DNA of 54,601 nucleotides from positions 1-54,601 of the forward strand of contig CAUAFG010000016.1 in NCBI GenBank assembly GCA_958428235.1. The letters are read 5' to 3'. This DNA is from Faeciplasma sp900553675. Lineage in GTDB: Bacteria > Bacillota > Clostridia > Oscillospirales > Ruminococcaceae. The position numbers and the translations under genes were made by a program. Under the pieces are notes generated by a model. The model was given only the letters and a program-made list of their open reading frames with translations. It had not been told where the DNA came from and did no database searches. Shown one piece after another: positions 40,158 through 48,608 of the stretch (position 1 is the stretch's first letter; each line of letters begins with the position of its first letter).

Positions 40158-41186
40158 ATGAAGCGTATTTTAATTTTTGCATTGGCTTTAACACTTTGTC
40201 TTTCGGCGTTTTGCGGCTGTTCCAAAAAGGATAACGCCGACGATGAAATATATATACCCATCCGCAAGGGAAATCAGGTGAATTACAATACCGTCCACGC
40301 ATACAGGGGAACGATTCTTGAACAGGTTGTGCTGGACGCTCAGTTTTCCACCCCATACTCCACCGATCTTTCGTTTACCATGATGGAGGGAACAATAGCA
40401 GAGCTTAACGTTCATGAGGAAATGGACGTTAAAGCCGGCGATGTTATAGCCACCCTCGACCACGAAGCGTTGGAAGACGAAATAACCATCCAGAAAATCA
40501 AGCTCGACTCTGCCAAGTCCACCTACGAGATACTTCAGAAGAAGGGCTCGGAGGATGAAATTGCCTTTGCAAAAATAGATATGGATATAGAGCAGGCAAA
40601 GTATGACGACCTTGTTGCAAGGCGCGAATTTCTTACCCTCACGGCTCCATACGACGGTAAAATAACCTATGTCGGCAGATACCGCTCCGGCTCTAAAATA
40701 GCCAAGAACGCAACGCTCTGCACTATCGTGGATACCTCACGCGTTTGCCTTGCAGCAATCGATTTTGAGGGCAAGCTTAACGATGTGGGCTTTGGCGCAA
40801 AGGTGGATATTCAGCAGGGCGCAATAGCTTCAACCACCGGAACCGTTGTGGACGTTGTTACCGAAGAATACAGCGGTGATTTCGGCTTCGGCGATTTCGG
40901 GGGCGGAAACCGCAGCGTCTCGCTAAAAAGATTTGTTATCAAGCCGGATGAGGATGTTAAGTTTGAAGACTTCGGCACCATTCAGGCAACCTTTACCACC
41001 CTGCGCAGGGATGATACAGTTATAGTCCCCTCGGAGGCTGTCTTTGAATTCGGCAACGGTCATGCGGTCAACGTACTTATAAACGGCGTTAAAATCCAGA
41101 CCACCGTTTCGCTGGGAATAATCTCCGGCGACAAGACCGAGATAATTTCCGGACTTGACGGAACCGAAACCCTGGTTGTCCCCTGA
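40158..41186 (+). CDS. Membrane-fusion (HlyD/RND adaptor-like) lipoprotein
   Basis: 342 aa from ATG 40158 (GGAGG upstream). The signal peptide ends in lipobox FCG-C (MKRILIFALALTLCLSAFCG). The domain order is that of periplasmic adaptor proteins: a beta/lipoyl half (MEGTIAELNVHEEMDVKAGDVIATLD), a short coiled-coil hairpin (~95-145), a second lipoyl half (LTAPYDGKITYVGRYRSGSKI), then a beta-barrel and membrane-proximal domain. Such proteins work with ABC or RND exporters, but no transporter gene is adjacent, so the partner is elsewhere. Confidence 0.75.
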   Translation: MKRILIFALALTLCLSAFCGCSKKDNADDEIYIPIRKGNQVNYNTVHAYRGTILEQVVLDAQFSTPYSTDLSFTMMEGTIAELNVHEEMDVKAGDVIATLDHEALEDEITIQKIKLDSAKSTYEILQKKGSEDEIAFAKIDMDIEQAKYDDLVARREFLTLTAPYDGKITYVGRYRSGSKIAKNATLCTIVDTSRVCLAAIDFEGKLNDVGFGAKVDIQQGAIASTTGTVVDVVTEEYSGDFGFGDFGGGNRSVSLKRFVIKPDEDVKFEDFGTIQATFTTLRRDDTVIVPSEAVFEFGNGHAVNVLINGVKIQTTVSLGIISGDKTEIISGLDGTETLVVP

Positions 41187-41275
41187 GCCGCAAATAATTT
41201 ATATTAAAACGCTAATTAATCAGCGCAGAATCAGTTACAGGCTGGTTTTGTGCTGATTTTCGTAAGGAGTACAAT

Positions 41276-42598
41276 ATGAATCAGCAGACATTCTTTTCAG
41301 ACGAGACATCTTCTCCGCTGGCGTCGCGGCTTCGCCCAAGGGATCTCAACGAATTTGTCGGGCAGACGCATTTGCTGGGCGAAGGCAAGCTTCTGCGCAG
41401 GATAATCGAAAACGACGCTGTGTCCTCGATGATATTCTGGGGACCTCCCGGCGTGGGCAAAACCACTCTTGCAAGAATAATCGCCAACCGCACCAAAGCT
41501 TCATTTATAGACTTTTCAGCCGTCACAAGCGGCATCAAGGAGATAAAAACAGTCATGACTCAAGCGGAAGAAAACCGCCGCTTTGGGGAGAAGACAATAG
41601 TATTTGTCGACGAGATTCACCGCTTTAACAAGGCTCAGCAGGACGCTTTTCTGCCCTTTGTAGAAAAAGGAAGCATAATCCTTATCGGAGCGACGACCGA
41701 GAACCCCTCCTTTGAGGTGAACGGAGCGCTTCTTTCGCGCTGCAAGGTGTTTGTTCTGAAGGCTCTGACTACTCAGGATCTGGTTAAGCTTCTTACAAGA
41801 GCCATCACCGACGAGCGGGGCTTTGGGTATCTCAACGTTGAAATCGCACCGGAGCTTATCGAGCTTATCGCGGCATTTGCAAACGGCGACGCGCGTTCGG
41901 CTCTTTCCACCCTTGAAATGGCAGTTTTAAACGGCGACGCCGACGGCGACAAAATCACCGCTACCGCCTCCACTATCGAAGACTGCACCTCGAAAAAATC
42001 CCTGCTCTATGACAAAAACGGCGAGGAGCATTACAACCTCATCTCCGCCCTGCACAAATCCATGCGCAATTCCGACCCCGATGCTGCGACATACTGGCTT
42101 GCACGCATGCTCGAAGCGGGGGAGGATCCGCTGTATGTTGCCCGCCGCGTTATAAGGTTTGCCAGCGAGGATGTGGGGCTTGCCGATTCAAAGGCACTGG
42201 AGATTGCGGTCGCGGCGTATCAGGCGTGTCACTTTTTGGGAATGCCGGAATGTACGGTTCATCTTACCCACGCTGTGGTATATATGTCTATGGCTCCTAA
42301 GTCGAACTCGCTTTACATGGCATACGAAAACGCCAAAAAGGACGCGCTTTCCCAGCTTGCCGAGCCTGTTCCGATGGTGATAAGAAACGCTCCCACAAGG
42401 CTTATGAAGAAGCTTGAATACGGCAAGGGCTATCAATACGCCCACGATACCCAGGAAAAGCTGACAAATATGCAGTGTCTGCCGGATTCGCTTTTGGGCA
42501 GAGAATATTATAAGCCCACCGAGCAGGGTCTCGAAGCAAAATACAAACAGCGCCTTGAAGCCATAAAGGAATGGAAGAAAAATCATAACGCAAAGTAA
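41276..42598 (+). CDS. rarA: Replication-associated recombination protein RarA (MgsA)
   Basis: 440 aa. It opens with PLASRLRPRDLNEFVGQTHLLG, then WGPPGVGKTTLARI (Walker A ~56-64), FVDEIHRFNKAQQDAFLP (Walker B), GATTENPSFEVNGALLSRC, and the C-terminal tetramerisation region (ALHKSMRNSDPDAATYWLARML, LLGREYYKPTEQGLE). It is a clamp-loader-like AAA+ ATPase acting at stalled forks. Single gene with a terminator behind it. Confidence 0.95.
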   Translation: MNQQTFFSDETSSPLASRLRPRDLNEFVGQTHLLGEGKLLRRIIENDAVSSMIFWGPPGVGKTTLARIIANRTKASFIDFSAVTSGIKEIKTVMTQAEENRRFGEKTIVFVDEIHRFNKAQQDAFLPFVEKGSIILIGATTENPSFEVNGALLSRCKVFVLKALTTQDLVKLLTRAITDERGFGYLNVEIAPELIELIAAFANGDARSALSTLEMAVLNGDADGDKITATASTIEDCTSKKSLLYDKNGEEHYNLISALHKSMRNSDPDAATYWLARMLEAGEDPLYVARRVIRFASEDVGLADSKALEIAVAAYQACHFLGMPECTVHLTHAVVYMSMAPKSNSLYMAYENAKKDALSQLAEPVPMVIRNAPTRLMKKLEYGKGYQYAHDTQEKLTNMQCLPDSLLGREYYKPTEQGLEAKYKQRLEAIKEWKKNHNAK

Positions 42599-42648
42599 AA
42601 AATCCGCCGGACGGTGGGGGATATCCCAATCGTCCGGCGGATTTTTAT
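42599..42648. terminator. Bidirectional terminator between rarA and the convergent membrane protein gene
   Basis: A perfect 13-base-pair stem has arms AATCCGCCGGACG (42601-42613) and 42631-42643, with A-run before and T-run after, so it serves both strands. Confidence 0.85.
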
Positions 42649-42649
42649 G

Positions 42650-43507
42650 CTAATTAATATTCATAAACCAAAGATAATTCTTTTTCTCCGGTATGTTAAT
42701 GGTGGAGGTTTTCCACTCCGCACCGTCTCCAAAGCGGTATCTTAGCTTGTACCTTGCATTTTCCGAGCCTTCCGAATATTCGTCGTTTAAAACCCATTCG
42801 ATGTCCGGCGTGACGCCGCGTATCTGGTACTTTGCAATTCGGGATGTGTAGCCGGATTCAATCAGATCAAAAAGCCTGTACTTAACATCTTTATCGTTCG
42901 GCTCAACTACTATTATAACCTTTCCGCGGTCGTTGTCCTGAACGTCTAAAATGTAGTAGCGATACTTACCGTCGGGAGATACCGAGCTTCGGTTCAGTCT
43001 GTCTATCTTTTCCATGTTGTATACCGATGTAATTTCGGTATCGGTAACGGTGTAGTCGAGCTTTGTTTCAATGGCAGAGCCGCCGAAAAGGGTGGTAAGG
43101 ATATTATAGCCGACCAGACCAACAATGAACATTAAAAGATACAGCGAGCCTAAAATAATCTTGGGAGTGTCCGAAGCGCCGCAAATGAAGAACATCAGTA
43201 TTCCCACAATAAGCGGCGGCAGGAAAAGCATCGGCTGGCTCATGTTGAACAGCGTTAGCAAAAATACCGGAAACAGTATTGCCAGAGATACTATCCTTGT
43301 AAAAAGCTGATTTCTTGTAAGTATCATAAGCACACAGAAAATAAGGCTTAAAGAGATGTAAAAAACATAAAAGCCAGTCTGATTTGTAAACACCAGCTTG
43401 TACAAAAACGTCCACACTGCCAAAGCCGAAATAAGAATAAGGTAAAGCACGTTGAAGCAGGATATGCCGAAACGCACGAATTTGTTTGAAATAATGTTTT
43501 TGTCCAC
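42650..43507 (-). CDS. Polytopic membrane protein of unknown function
   Basis: 285 aa. Four to five membrane helices lie in residues ~15-145 (FNVLYLILISALAVWTFLY, FYVFYISLSLIFCVLMIL, IVSLAILFPVFLLTLF, MLFLPPLIVGILMFFIC, IILGSLYLLMFIVGLVGY), followed by an external beta-rich domain of ~125 residues (GKYRYYILDVQDNDRGKVIIVVEP, YKLRYRFGDGAEWKTSTINI). No family recognised. Single gene, convergent with rarA and followed, in its own direction, by a shared terminator. Confidence 0.75.
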   Translation of the reverse strand: MDKNIISNKFVRFGISCFNVLYLILISALAVWTFLYKLVFTNQTGFYVFYISLSLIFCVLMILTRNQLFTRIVSLAILFPVFLLTLFNMSQPMLFLPPLIVGILMFFICGASDTPKIILGSLYLLMFIVGLVGYNILTTLFGGSAIETKLDYTVTDTEITSVYNMEKIDRLNRSSVSPDGKYRYYILDVQDNDRGKVIIVVEPNDKDVKYRLFDLIESGYTSRIAKYQIRGVTPDIEWVLNDEYSEGSENARYKLRYRFGDGAEWKTSTINIPEKKNYLWFMNIN

Positions 43508-43555
43508 AATAACCTCCGTATTTCAATCCGTAACCGCAGTTTTTAAAAGGAACTG

Positions 43556-45358
43556 TCAGCTGTCAAGCTTTAAAACACTCATGAAAGCTTCCTGAGGAAC
43601 CTCTACAGTTCCGAGCTTTCTCATTCGCTTTTTGCCTTCCTTCTGCTTTTCAAGAAGCTTTTTCTTTCTGGTGACGTCTCCGCCGTAGCACTTTGCTAAA
43701 ACGTCCTTGCGGTAAGCCTTTACAGTCTCCCTTGCGATTATCTTTCCTCCGATAGCTGCCTGAATAGGCACCTCAAAAAGCTGGCGGGGGATATTGTCCT
43801 TAAGATTTTCGCAGAGCTTTCTTCCGCGCGAATAGGCTCTGTCCGAATGGACGATAAACGACAAAGCGTCCACGATTTCGCCGTTCAGCAAAAGGTCGAG
43901 CTTGACAAGCTTGCTGGGCTGATATCCTGCCATTTCGTAGTCATACGAAGCATATCCGCGTGTGCGGGATTTTAGCGTGTCGAAGAAGTCGTATATAACC
44001 TCGTTCAGAGGCATTTCGTAGTGGATATCCACCCTTGTTTTGTCTATATACTTCATGCCCTTGAAATTGCCTCTTCGCTCTTGGCAAAGCTCCATGATGT
44101 TGCCCACAAACTCGCTGGGCGAGAAGATGTGAGCGTTGATAATAGGCTCCTCTGCAAACTGGATCAGCGACGGGTCGGGGTAGTTTGTGGGGTTGTCGAT
44201 ATACTTTACCTCGCCGGAGTTAAGGGTTACACGGTATATAACCGAGGGCGCGGTGGTGATAAGGTCGAGGTTGTATTCGCGCTCTAACCGCTCCTGAATG
44301 ATTTCCATGTGCAAAAGTCCCAAAAAACCGCACCTGAAGCCAAAGCCCAAAGCAACCGAGGTTTCAGGCTCGAAGCTTAAAGAAGCGTCGTTGAGCCTGA
44401 GTTTTTCCAAAGCGTCGCGCAGGTCGCCGTATTTCGCGCCGTCGGCGGGGTATATGCCCGAGAAAACCATCGGGTTGACGTTTCTATATCCAGGCAGAGC
44501 TTCCGAGCAGGGGCGGAAAGCGTTTGTAACGGTATCGCCGACCTTGGTGTCCTGAATGCTCTTTATCGAGGCGGTGATATATCCGACCTCGCCGGCTTTA
44601 AGCTCGCCGGATGGGATAAGCTCGGTGGCACCCATATAGCCGATTTCAACCGTTAGAAATTCCGCACCGGTCGCCATAAGTCTTATTGTATCGCCGACCT
44701 TAAGCGTGCCGTCCACCACTCTGACGTATATTATAACGCCCTTGTAGGAGTCGTAATAGCTGTCAAAGACAAGGCATTTCAGCGGAGCATCGGGGTCTCC
44801 CTTGGGAGCGGGGATATCGGTTATGACACGCTCCAAAACCTCCTCGATGTTTATGCCCATCTTAGCGGATATCCTCGGAGCGTCCTGCGCAGGGAGTCCT
44901 ATAACGTTTTCTATCTCCTCGATAGCCCCTTCGGGGTTGGCACTTGGCAAATCTATTTTGTTTATTACCGGAAGAACCTCTAAATCGTGCTCTATGGCAA
45001 GGTAGGTGTTTGCAAGAGTCTGCGCCTCGATGCCCTGCGAAGCGTCAACAACAAGTATTGCGCCCTCGCACGCCGCAAGCGACCGCGAGACCTCATAGTT
45101 AAAGTCGACGTGACCTGGGGTGTCTATTAGGTTGAAGACATAGGTCTCACCGCTTTTCGACTTGTAGTTAAGTCTTACGGCGCGCGCCTTGATGGTTATT
45201 CCGCGCTCGCGCTCGATATCCATATTATCTAATAGCTGTTCGGACATATCCCTCTTTGCTACAGTTTCGGTAAGCTCAAGAATCCTGTCGGCAAGGGTGG
45301 ATTTGCCGTGGTCTATGTGCGCAATAATGCAGAAGTTTCTTATATTTGATTGATCCAT
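43556..45358 (-). CDS. lepA: Elongation factor 4 (LepA)
   Basis: 600 aa from ATG 45358, giving the usual family length; an in-frame ATG at 45376 lacks a ribosome site. NIRNFCIIAHIDHGKSTLADR (G1), RGITIKARAV (G2), DTPGHVDFNYEVSRSL (G3), NKIDLPSA (G4) and the C-terminal LepA-specific domain (KKLLEKQKEGKKRMRKLG...VPQEAFMSVL) are all present. It is a ribosome-associated GTPase that affects initiation and elongation. It is monocistronic, with its own promoter. Confidence 0.97.
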   Translation of the reverse strand: MDQSNIRNFCIIAHIDHGKSTLADRILELTETVAKRDMSEQLLDNMDIERERGITIKARAVRLNYKSKSGETYVFNLIDTPGHVDFNYEVSRSLAACEGAILVVDASQGIEAQTLANTYLAIEHDLEVLPVINKIDLPSANPEGAIEEIENVIGLPAQDAPRISAKMGINIEEVLERVITDIPAPKGDPDAPLKCLVFDSYYDSYKGVIIYVRVVDGTLKVGDTIRLMATGAEFLTVEIGYMGATELIPSGELKAGEVGYITASIKSIQDTKVGDTVTNAFRPCSEALPGYRNVNPMVFSGIYPADGAKYGDLRDALEKLRLNDASLSFEPETSVALGFGFRCGFLGLLHMEIIQERLEREYNLDLITTAPSVIYRVTLNSGEVKYIDNPTNYPDPSLIQFAEEPIINAHIFSPSEFVGNIMELCQERRGNFKGMKYIDKTRVDIHYEMPLNEVIYDFFDTLKSRTRGYASYDYEMAGYQPSKLVKLDLLLNGEIVDALSFIVHSDRAYSRGRKLCENLKDNIPRQLFEVPIQAAIGGKIIARETVKAYRKDVLAKCYGGDVTRKKKLLEKQKEGKKRMRKLGTVEVPQEAFMSVLKLDS

Positions 45359-45422
45359 AAGCATTTTCCCTATCATTAGTACTTTTCAGGATGATATAAG
45401 TACGAAATTAAAAATCCCTAAT

Positions 45423-45451
45423 AGTATATCACATTTTTTTCAATTTGTAAA
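45423..45451 (-). promoter_or_regulatory. Promoter of lepA
   Basis: On the minus strand TTTACA (45451-45446), 17-base spacer, TATACT (45428-45423), 65 bases before the lepA start. Confidence 0.6.
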
Positions 45452-45496
45452 CCCGAATAATGGTATCAATTTGGCTACAAAAAATCCTCTTACAAC

Positions 45497-46492
45497 TTAA
45501 AGCCTGATTACAAACACATCTGCAATATTTCCGTGAAATTCAAAGCTTCTCACCAAAACGCCGCCGTTGTTCTTGATGGTCTTAACCGACGGTATGTTGC
45601 TGCGCAGAGCGGACAGCTGAATTTCGCGCAGTCCGTCTGCCTTAGCCTTTTCGACTATCAGCCGGAGCATTTCGGTGGCATAGCCCTTTCTTCTTTTTGC
45701 GGGCAGAACGCTGTAACCCGAATGTCCGAAGTCCTTGAAGAAATCGTTGAGCTCGTGCCTGAAATCGATGATTCCCACGATATTGTCATTGCAGTCAACC
45801 GCAAAATAGGTATCTGTCAGAACGCAGCCATTTCGCACAGATTCCGCGCTTGCATTGTCCGTGATGTAGGACAGCCATTCCTCGTAAGACTCCTTTTTGT
45901 CCAGCAGCTCGCTGCCGTCAATCGTTCTTTCTCCTGCATCGAAGAACGACTGTCTGAATCTCAGAGCTTCTTCCTTGTTTTCAATTGTGGGGACGATTAA
46001 TTTAATCTTTTTGTTCATAGCTGTATCCTCCGGATTATTGTCTATTTTCAGCTCGTAAATTCTCTGCTTTGGCATTCCTTCATAATAGTAAATATAATCT
46101 TCGGGAGGCGCGACCTCCTCAACCAGCTTTGCGCCAAGCCGCTCGATGGTTTTATATGAAGCTGCATTGTCATAGTCGCAGGACAGATATATCTTATCCA
46201 TACCGTAATATTTCGCGACCGGCGTAAGAAGCCTGCACGCCTGCAATGAATAATGATTGCCCCTGTATTCCTCGTCTACCTCATAGCCGATATTGCCGTT
46301 GTAATAGGAATGATAGTTATGCCCGATTCTGAAGCTGATTTTCCCAACGGAAACATTCTCAGGCTTAAGGACGATATCCCACCAATAAAAGGGGAGACTG
46401 CCGCCTTCGCCTTCGTATGTATCTATCAGCCGAAGCTCAATCCGCTCGCCGGATATGTTAAAAAAGTCCTTGTTAAATATGCTTTCGCTCAT
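45497..46492 (-). CDS. Tandem GNAT acetyltransferase
   Basis: 331 aa with two GNAT domains. The first (residues ~14-155) has GKISFRIGHNYHSYYNGNIGYEVDEEYRGNHYSLQACRLL and NAASYKTIERLGAKLVEEV. The second (~160-331) begins with MNKKIKLIVPTIENKEEAL, as a free-standing gene would, and has YSVLPAKRRKGYATEMLRLIV and NIPSVKTIKNNGGVLV. Both keep the acetyl-CoA loop (Q/RxxGxA-like) and C-terminal NxxS motif. Substrates unknown; probably a fusion of two adjacent genes. Confidence 0.85.
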   Translation of the reverse strand: MSESIFNKDFFNISGERIELRLIDTYEGEGGSLPFYWWDIVLKPENVSVGKISFRIGHNYHSYYNGNIGYEVDEEYRGNHYSLQACRLLTPVAKYYGMDKIYLSCDYDNAASYKTIERLGAKLVEEVAPPEDYIYYYEGMPKQRIYELKIDNNPEDTAMNKKIKLIVPTIENKEEALRFRQSFFDAGERTIDGSELLDKKESYEEWLSYITDNASAESVRNGCVLTDTYFAVDCNDNIVGIIDFRHELNDFFKDFGHSGYSVLPAKRRKGYATEMLRLIVEKAKADGLREIQLSALRSNIPSVKTIKNNGGVLVRSFEFHGNIADVFVIRL

Positions 46493-46528
46493 ACATATAA
46501 CCTCTTTTACAGTACTTGTACGCCGGAG

Positions 46529-47098
46529 CTATCGCGAAAAGTCGCCGATTCTGCCCAGCAGTTCTCCTATGCTGTGATACATCCCCGAATAAATAACAGG
46601 GTCAAGCTTTGTAAGGTCAACGTCAAAAGCATCTTCGCAAACAAAATCCTCCGCCACCTGAATGTTTTTTATTTTGCAGAAGAAGGTGGTGGATTCTCCT
46701 GTTTCAACAGCCTTGTCAACCTCGCATTCATACACCCAGCGGCTTGAATCAAGCACTGGAACATCCACAGCCTCGCCCACAGAAACGCTGTAGGGGACGC
46801 CATCCTTTTTACCGTCCTCTGCGCGGTGTGTGCCGAAATAGTCCATAAGCTCTAAGATATCCCTGCTGACTAAATTCACGCTGAGCTTGCCTGTTCTGAT
46901 TACGTTCTGCTTTGTTCTTTTGGTTCCGAACATACTTATAACCAACAAATAGTCATCGCCATTCTCACTTGTGATGCTTACCCAAGTGATTGGTGCAAAG
47001 TTATACGACCCATCTTCGTTGCTTGTACCGATAATAAAAGCCGGCTGAACGCACATGGAGAAGTGAGTTCCTATTGATTTTCTTTTGATTTTATTCAT
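46529..47098 (-). CDS. Flavin reductase-like FMN-binding protein
   Basis: 189 aa. It follows the flavin reductase (split-barrel) pattern: THFSMCVQPAFIIGTSNEDGSYNFAPITWVS, LLVISMFGTKRTKQNVIRTGKLSVNLVSRDILELMDYFG, and ESTTFFCKIKNIQVAEDFV. Proteins of this type bind FMN and reduce flavins or act as ferric/flavoredoxin-like electron carriers in anaerobes. Single gene, probably followed by independent transcription of the GNAT gene 36 bases away. Confidence 0.85.
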   Translation of the reverse strand: MNKIKRKSIGTHFSMCVQPAFIIGTSNEDGSYNFAPITWVSITSENGDDYLLVISMFGTKRTKQNVIRTGKLSVNLVSRDILELMDYFGTHRAEDGKKDGVPYSVSVGEAVDVPVLDSSRWVYECEVDKAVETGESTTFFCKIKNIQVAEDFVCEDAFDVDLTKLDPVIYSGMYHSIGELLGRIGDFSR

Positions 47099-47128
47099 GC
47101 TGTGTATTCCTTTCTGTAAATCACGATA

Positions 47129-48334
47129 TTATATCATCCGTCCAAAGCTCTTAGCCAATCCGCCTTCGGAAGTCTCGCGATAGATAACCTTTAAATCCTT
47201 GCCTGTCTCATACATGGTCTTAACCACGGTATCAAAGCTTATCATTCTCGAATCCGCCAAGAAGTCCGCAAGATTTACGGCGTTCAGCGCTCGCATTGCG
47301 GCGACGGCGTTTCGCTCGATGCAGGGTATCTGCACAAGCCCCTTAACGGGGTCGCAGGTAAGCCCCAAGTGATGCTCCATCGCGATTTCAGCCGCACATT
47401 CTATCTGGTCGAAGCTAAGCTCGTAAAGCTCCGCGGCGGCAGCTGCTGCCATAGAGCAGGCAGAGCCTATTTCCGCCTGACATCCGCACTCTGCGCCGCT
47501 TATCGAGGCGTTTCTTTTTATGAGATTTCCGAATATTCCCGCCGTGGCAATTGCGTGTAAAATCTGCTCGTCGTCAAATTTCCGCTTGGGCTGTAGGAAT
47601 TTTAAGACTGCCGGAAGCACTCCGCAGGCACCGCAGGTGGGAGCGGTGACAATAGTCCCGCCCGAAGCGTTCTGCTCGCTGACGGCGTAGGCATAGGCAC
47701 AGATAAGGCGGTTGTCCTTGGTTTCGTTGCTTTCGTCGATGTGCCGCTGATGGTATAGATATCTTGCCTTGCGCATAAGTCCCAGTCCGCCGTTAAGCAC
47801 GCCCTGAGCCTCCAAGCCCTCCTTGATTGCATTCTGCATAGTCTCCCAGACGTTTGCAAGATGCTCCCATATGTCAGGCTCGCACTCGTCGACGTACTGC
47901 CATATGCGGATATCCTTTTTGCGGCAGTACTCCGAGATTTCCGAGAAGGAGTTAAAGCCGTACACCTCGGGATGCTCTCGCTTTTTCTCACCGTCTACAA
48001 GTATTTCACCGCCGCCGACGCTGTAATATCGCTTTTTCGCGATTTCTGCGCCGTCCTGCCGATAGGCGATGATGTCAAGCGTGTTGGGGTGAAAATCGGT
48101 TGGGGTTACTAAATCCGCCTCGATTTCAAACTTCCTTCCCGCAAAAGTCTCTTTAAGAACGCCGTCGGTCATGTGACCCTTGCCGGTTTTTGCCAAGGAG
48201 CCATACAGTATCACCTTGTAGCCCGAAGCGTTAGGATATTCGCGCAGAAACTTTTCTGCGGCGCGCAATGGTCCCATGGTGTGAGAGGAGGAAGGTCCTC
48301 TTCCGATTCGGTATATGTATTTCAACGACTGCAT
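47129..48334 (-). CDS. sdaA: L-serine dehydratase, single-chain iron-sulfur type
   Basis: 401 aa from ATG 48334 (GGAGGATG upstream; the longer frame overlaps its own promoter). Small-subunit-like part: MQSLKYIYRIGRGPSSSHTMGPLRAAEKF. Large-subunit-like part: GTIVTAPTCGACGVLPAVL, GAECGCQAEIGSACSMAAA and LTCDPVKGLVQIPCIERNA, with the Cys residues that hold the 4Fe-4S cluster. It deaminates serine to pyruvate and ammonia; oxygen-sensitive, in line with an anaerobic host. Confidence 0.93.
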   Translation of the reverse strand: MQSLKYIYRIGRGPSSSHTMGPLRAAEKFLREYPNASGYKVILYGSLAKTGKGHMTDGVLKETFAGRKFEIEADLVTPTDFHPNTLDIIAYRQDGAEIAKKRYYSVGGGEILVDGEKKREHPEVYGFNSFSEISEYCRKKDIRIWQYVDECEPDIWEHLANVWETMQNAIKEGLEAQGVLNGGLGLMRKARYLYHQRHIDESNETKDNRLICAYAYAVSEQNASGGTIVTAPTCGACGVLPAVLKFLQPKRKFDDEQILHAIATAGIFGNLIKRNASISGAECGCQAEIGSACSMAAAAAAELYELSFDQIECAAEIAMEHHLGLTCDPVKGLVQIPCIERNAVAAMRALNAVNLADFLADSRMISFDTVVKTMYETGKDLKVIYRETSEGGLAKSFGRMI

Positions 48335-48415
48335 AAAACATCCTCCGATATTAATAAATTTATGGAAACAGCAGGCTTTAAGCAAAAGCGCTGCCGCCTG
48401 AATATGCTGTAAATA

Positions 48416-48444
48416 AGTATAAACTATTGCCGCAAAAATGTCAA
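48416..48444 (-). promoter_or_regulatory. Promoter of the serine dehydratase gene
   Basis: On the minus strand TTGACA (48444-48439), 17-base spacer, TATACT (48421-48416). Divergent from the lon promoter. Confidence 0.72.
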
Positions 48445-48537
48445 CGCTGCGCGGACAAACTGCCTCATTGAATCCATCTACAAACAATCGGGCTTACTAT
48501 CCATTATTTTGGTTTGTTTTTACCAATGTATTATCTA

Positions 48538-48566
48538 TTGCAAAATTCATTAGTATTTGCTATAAT
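48538..48566 (+). promoter_or_regulatory. Promoter of lon
   Basis: TTGCAA (48538-48543), 17-base spacer, TATAAT (48561-48566), 43 bases before the lon ATG. No CIRCE or similar heat-shock operator was seen between it and the gene. Confidence 0.72.
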
Positions 48567-48608
48567 AGCATTACCGCGTTAAGCGATTATATTTTTAAGG
48601 AGATACAT

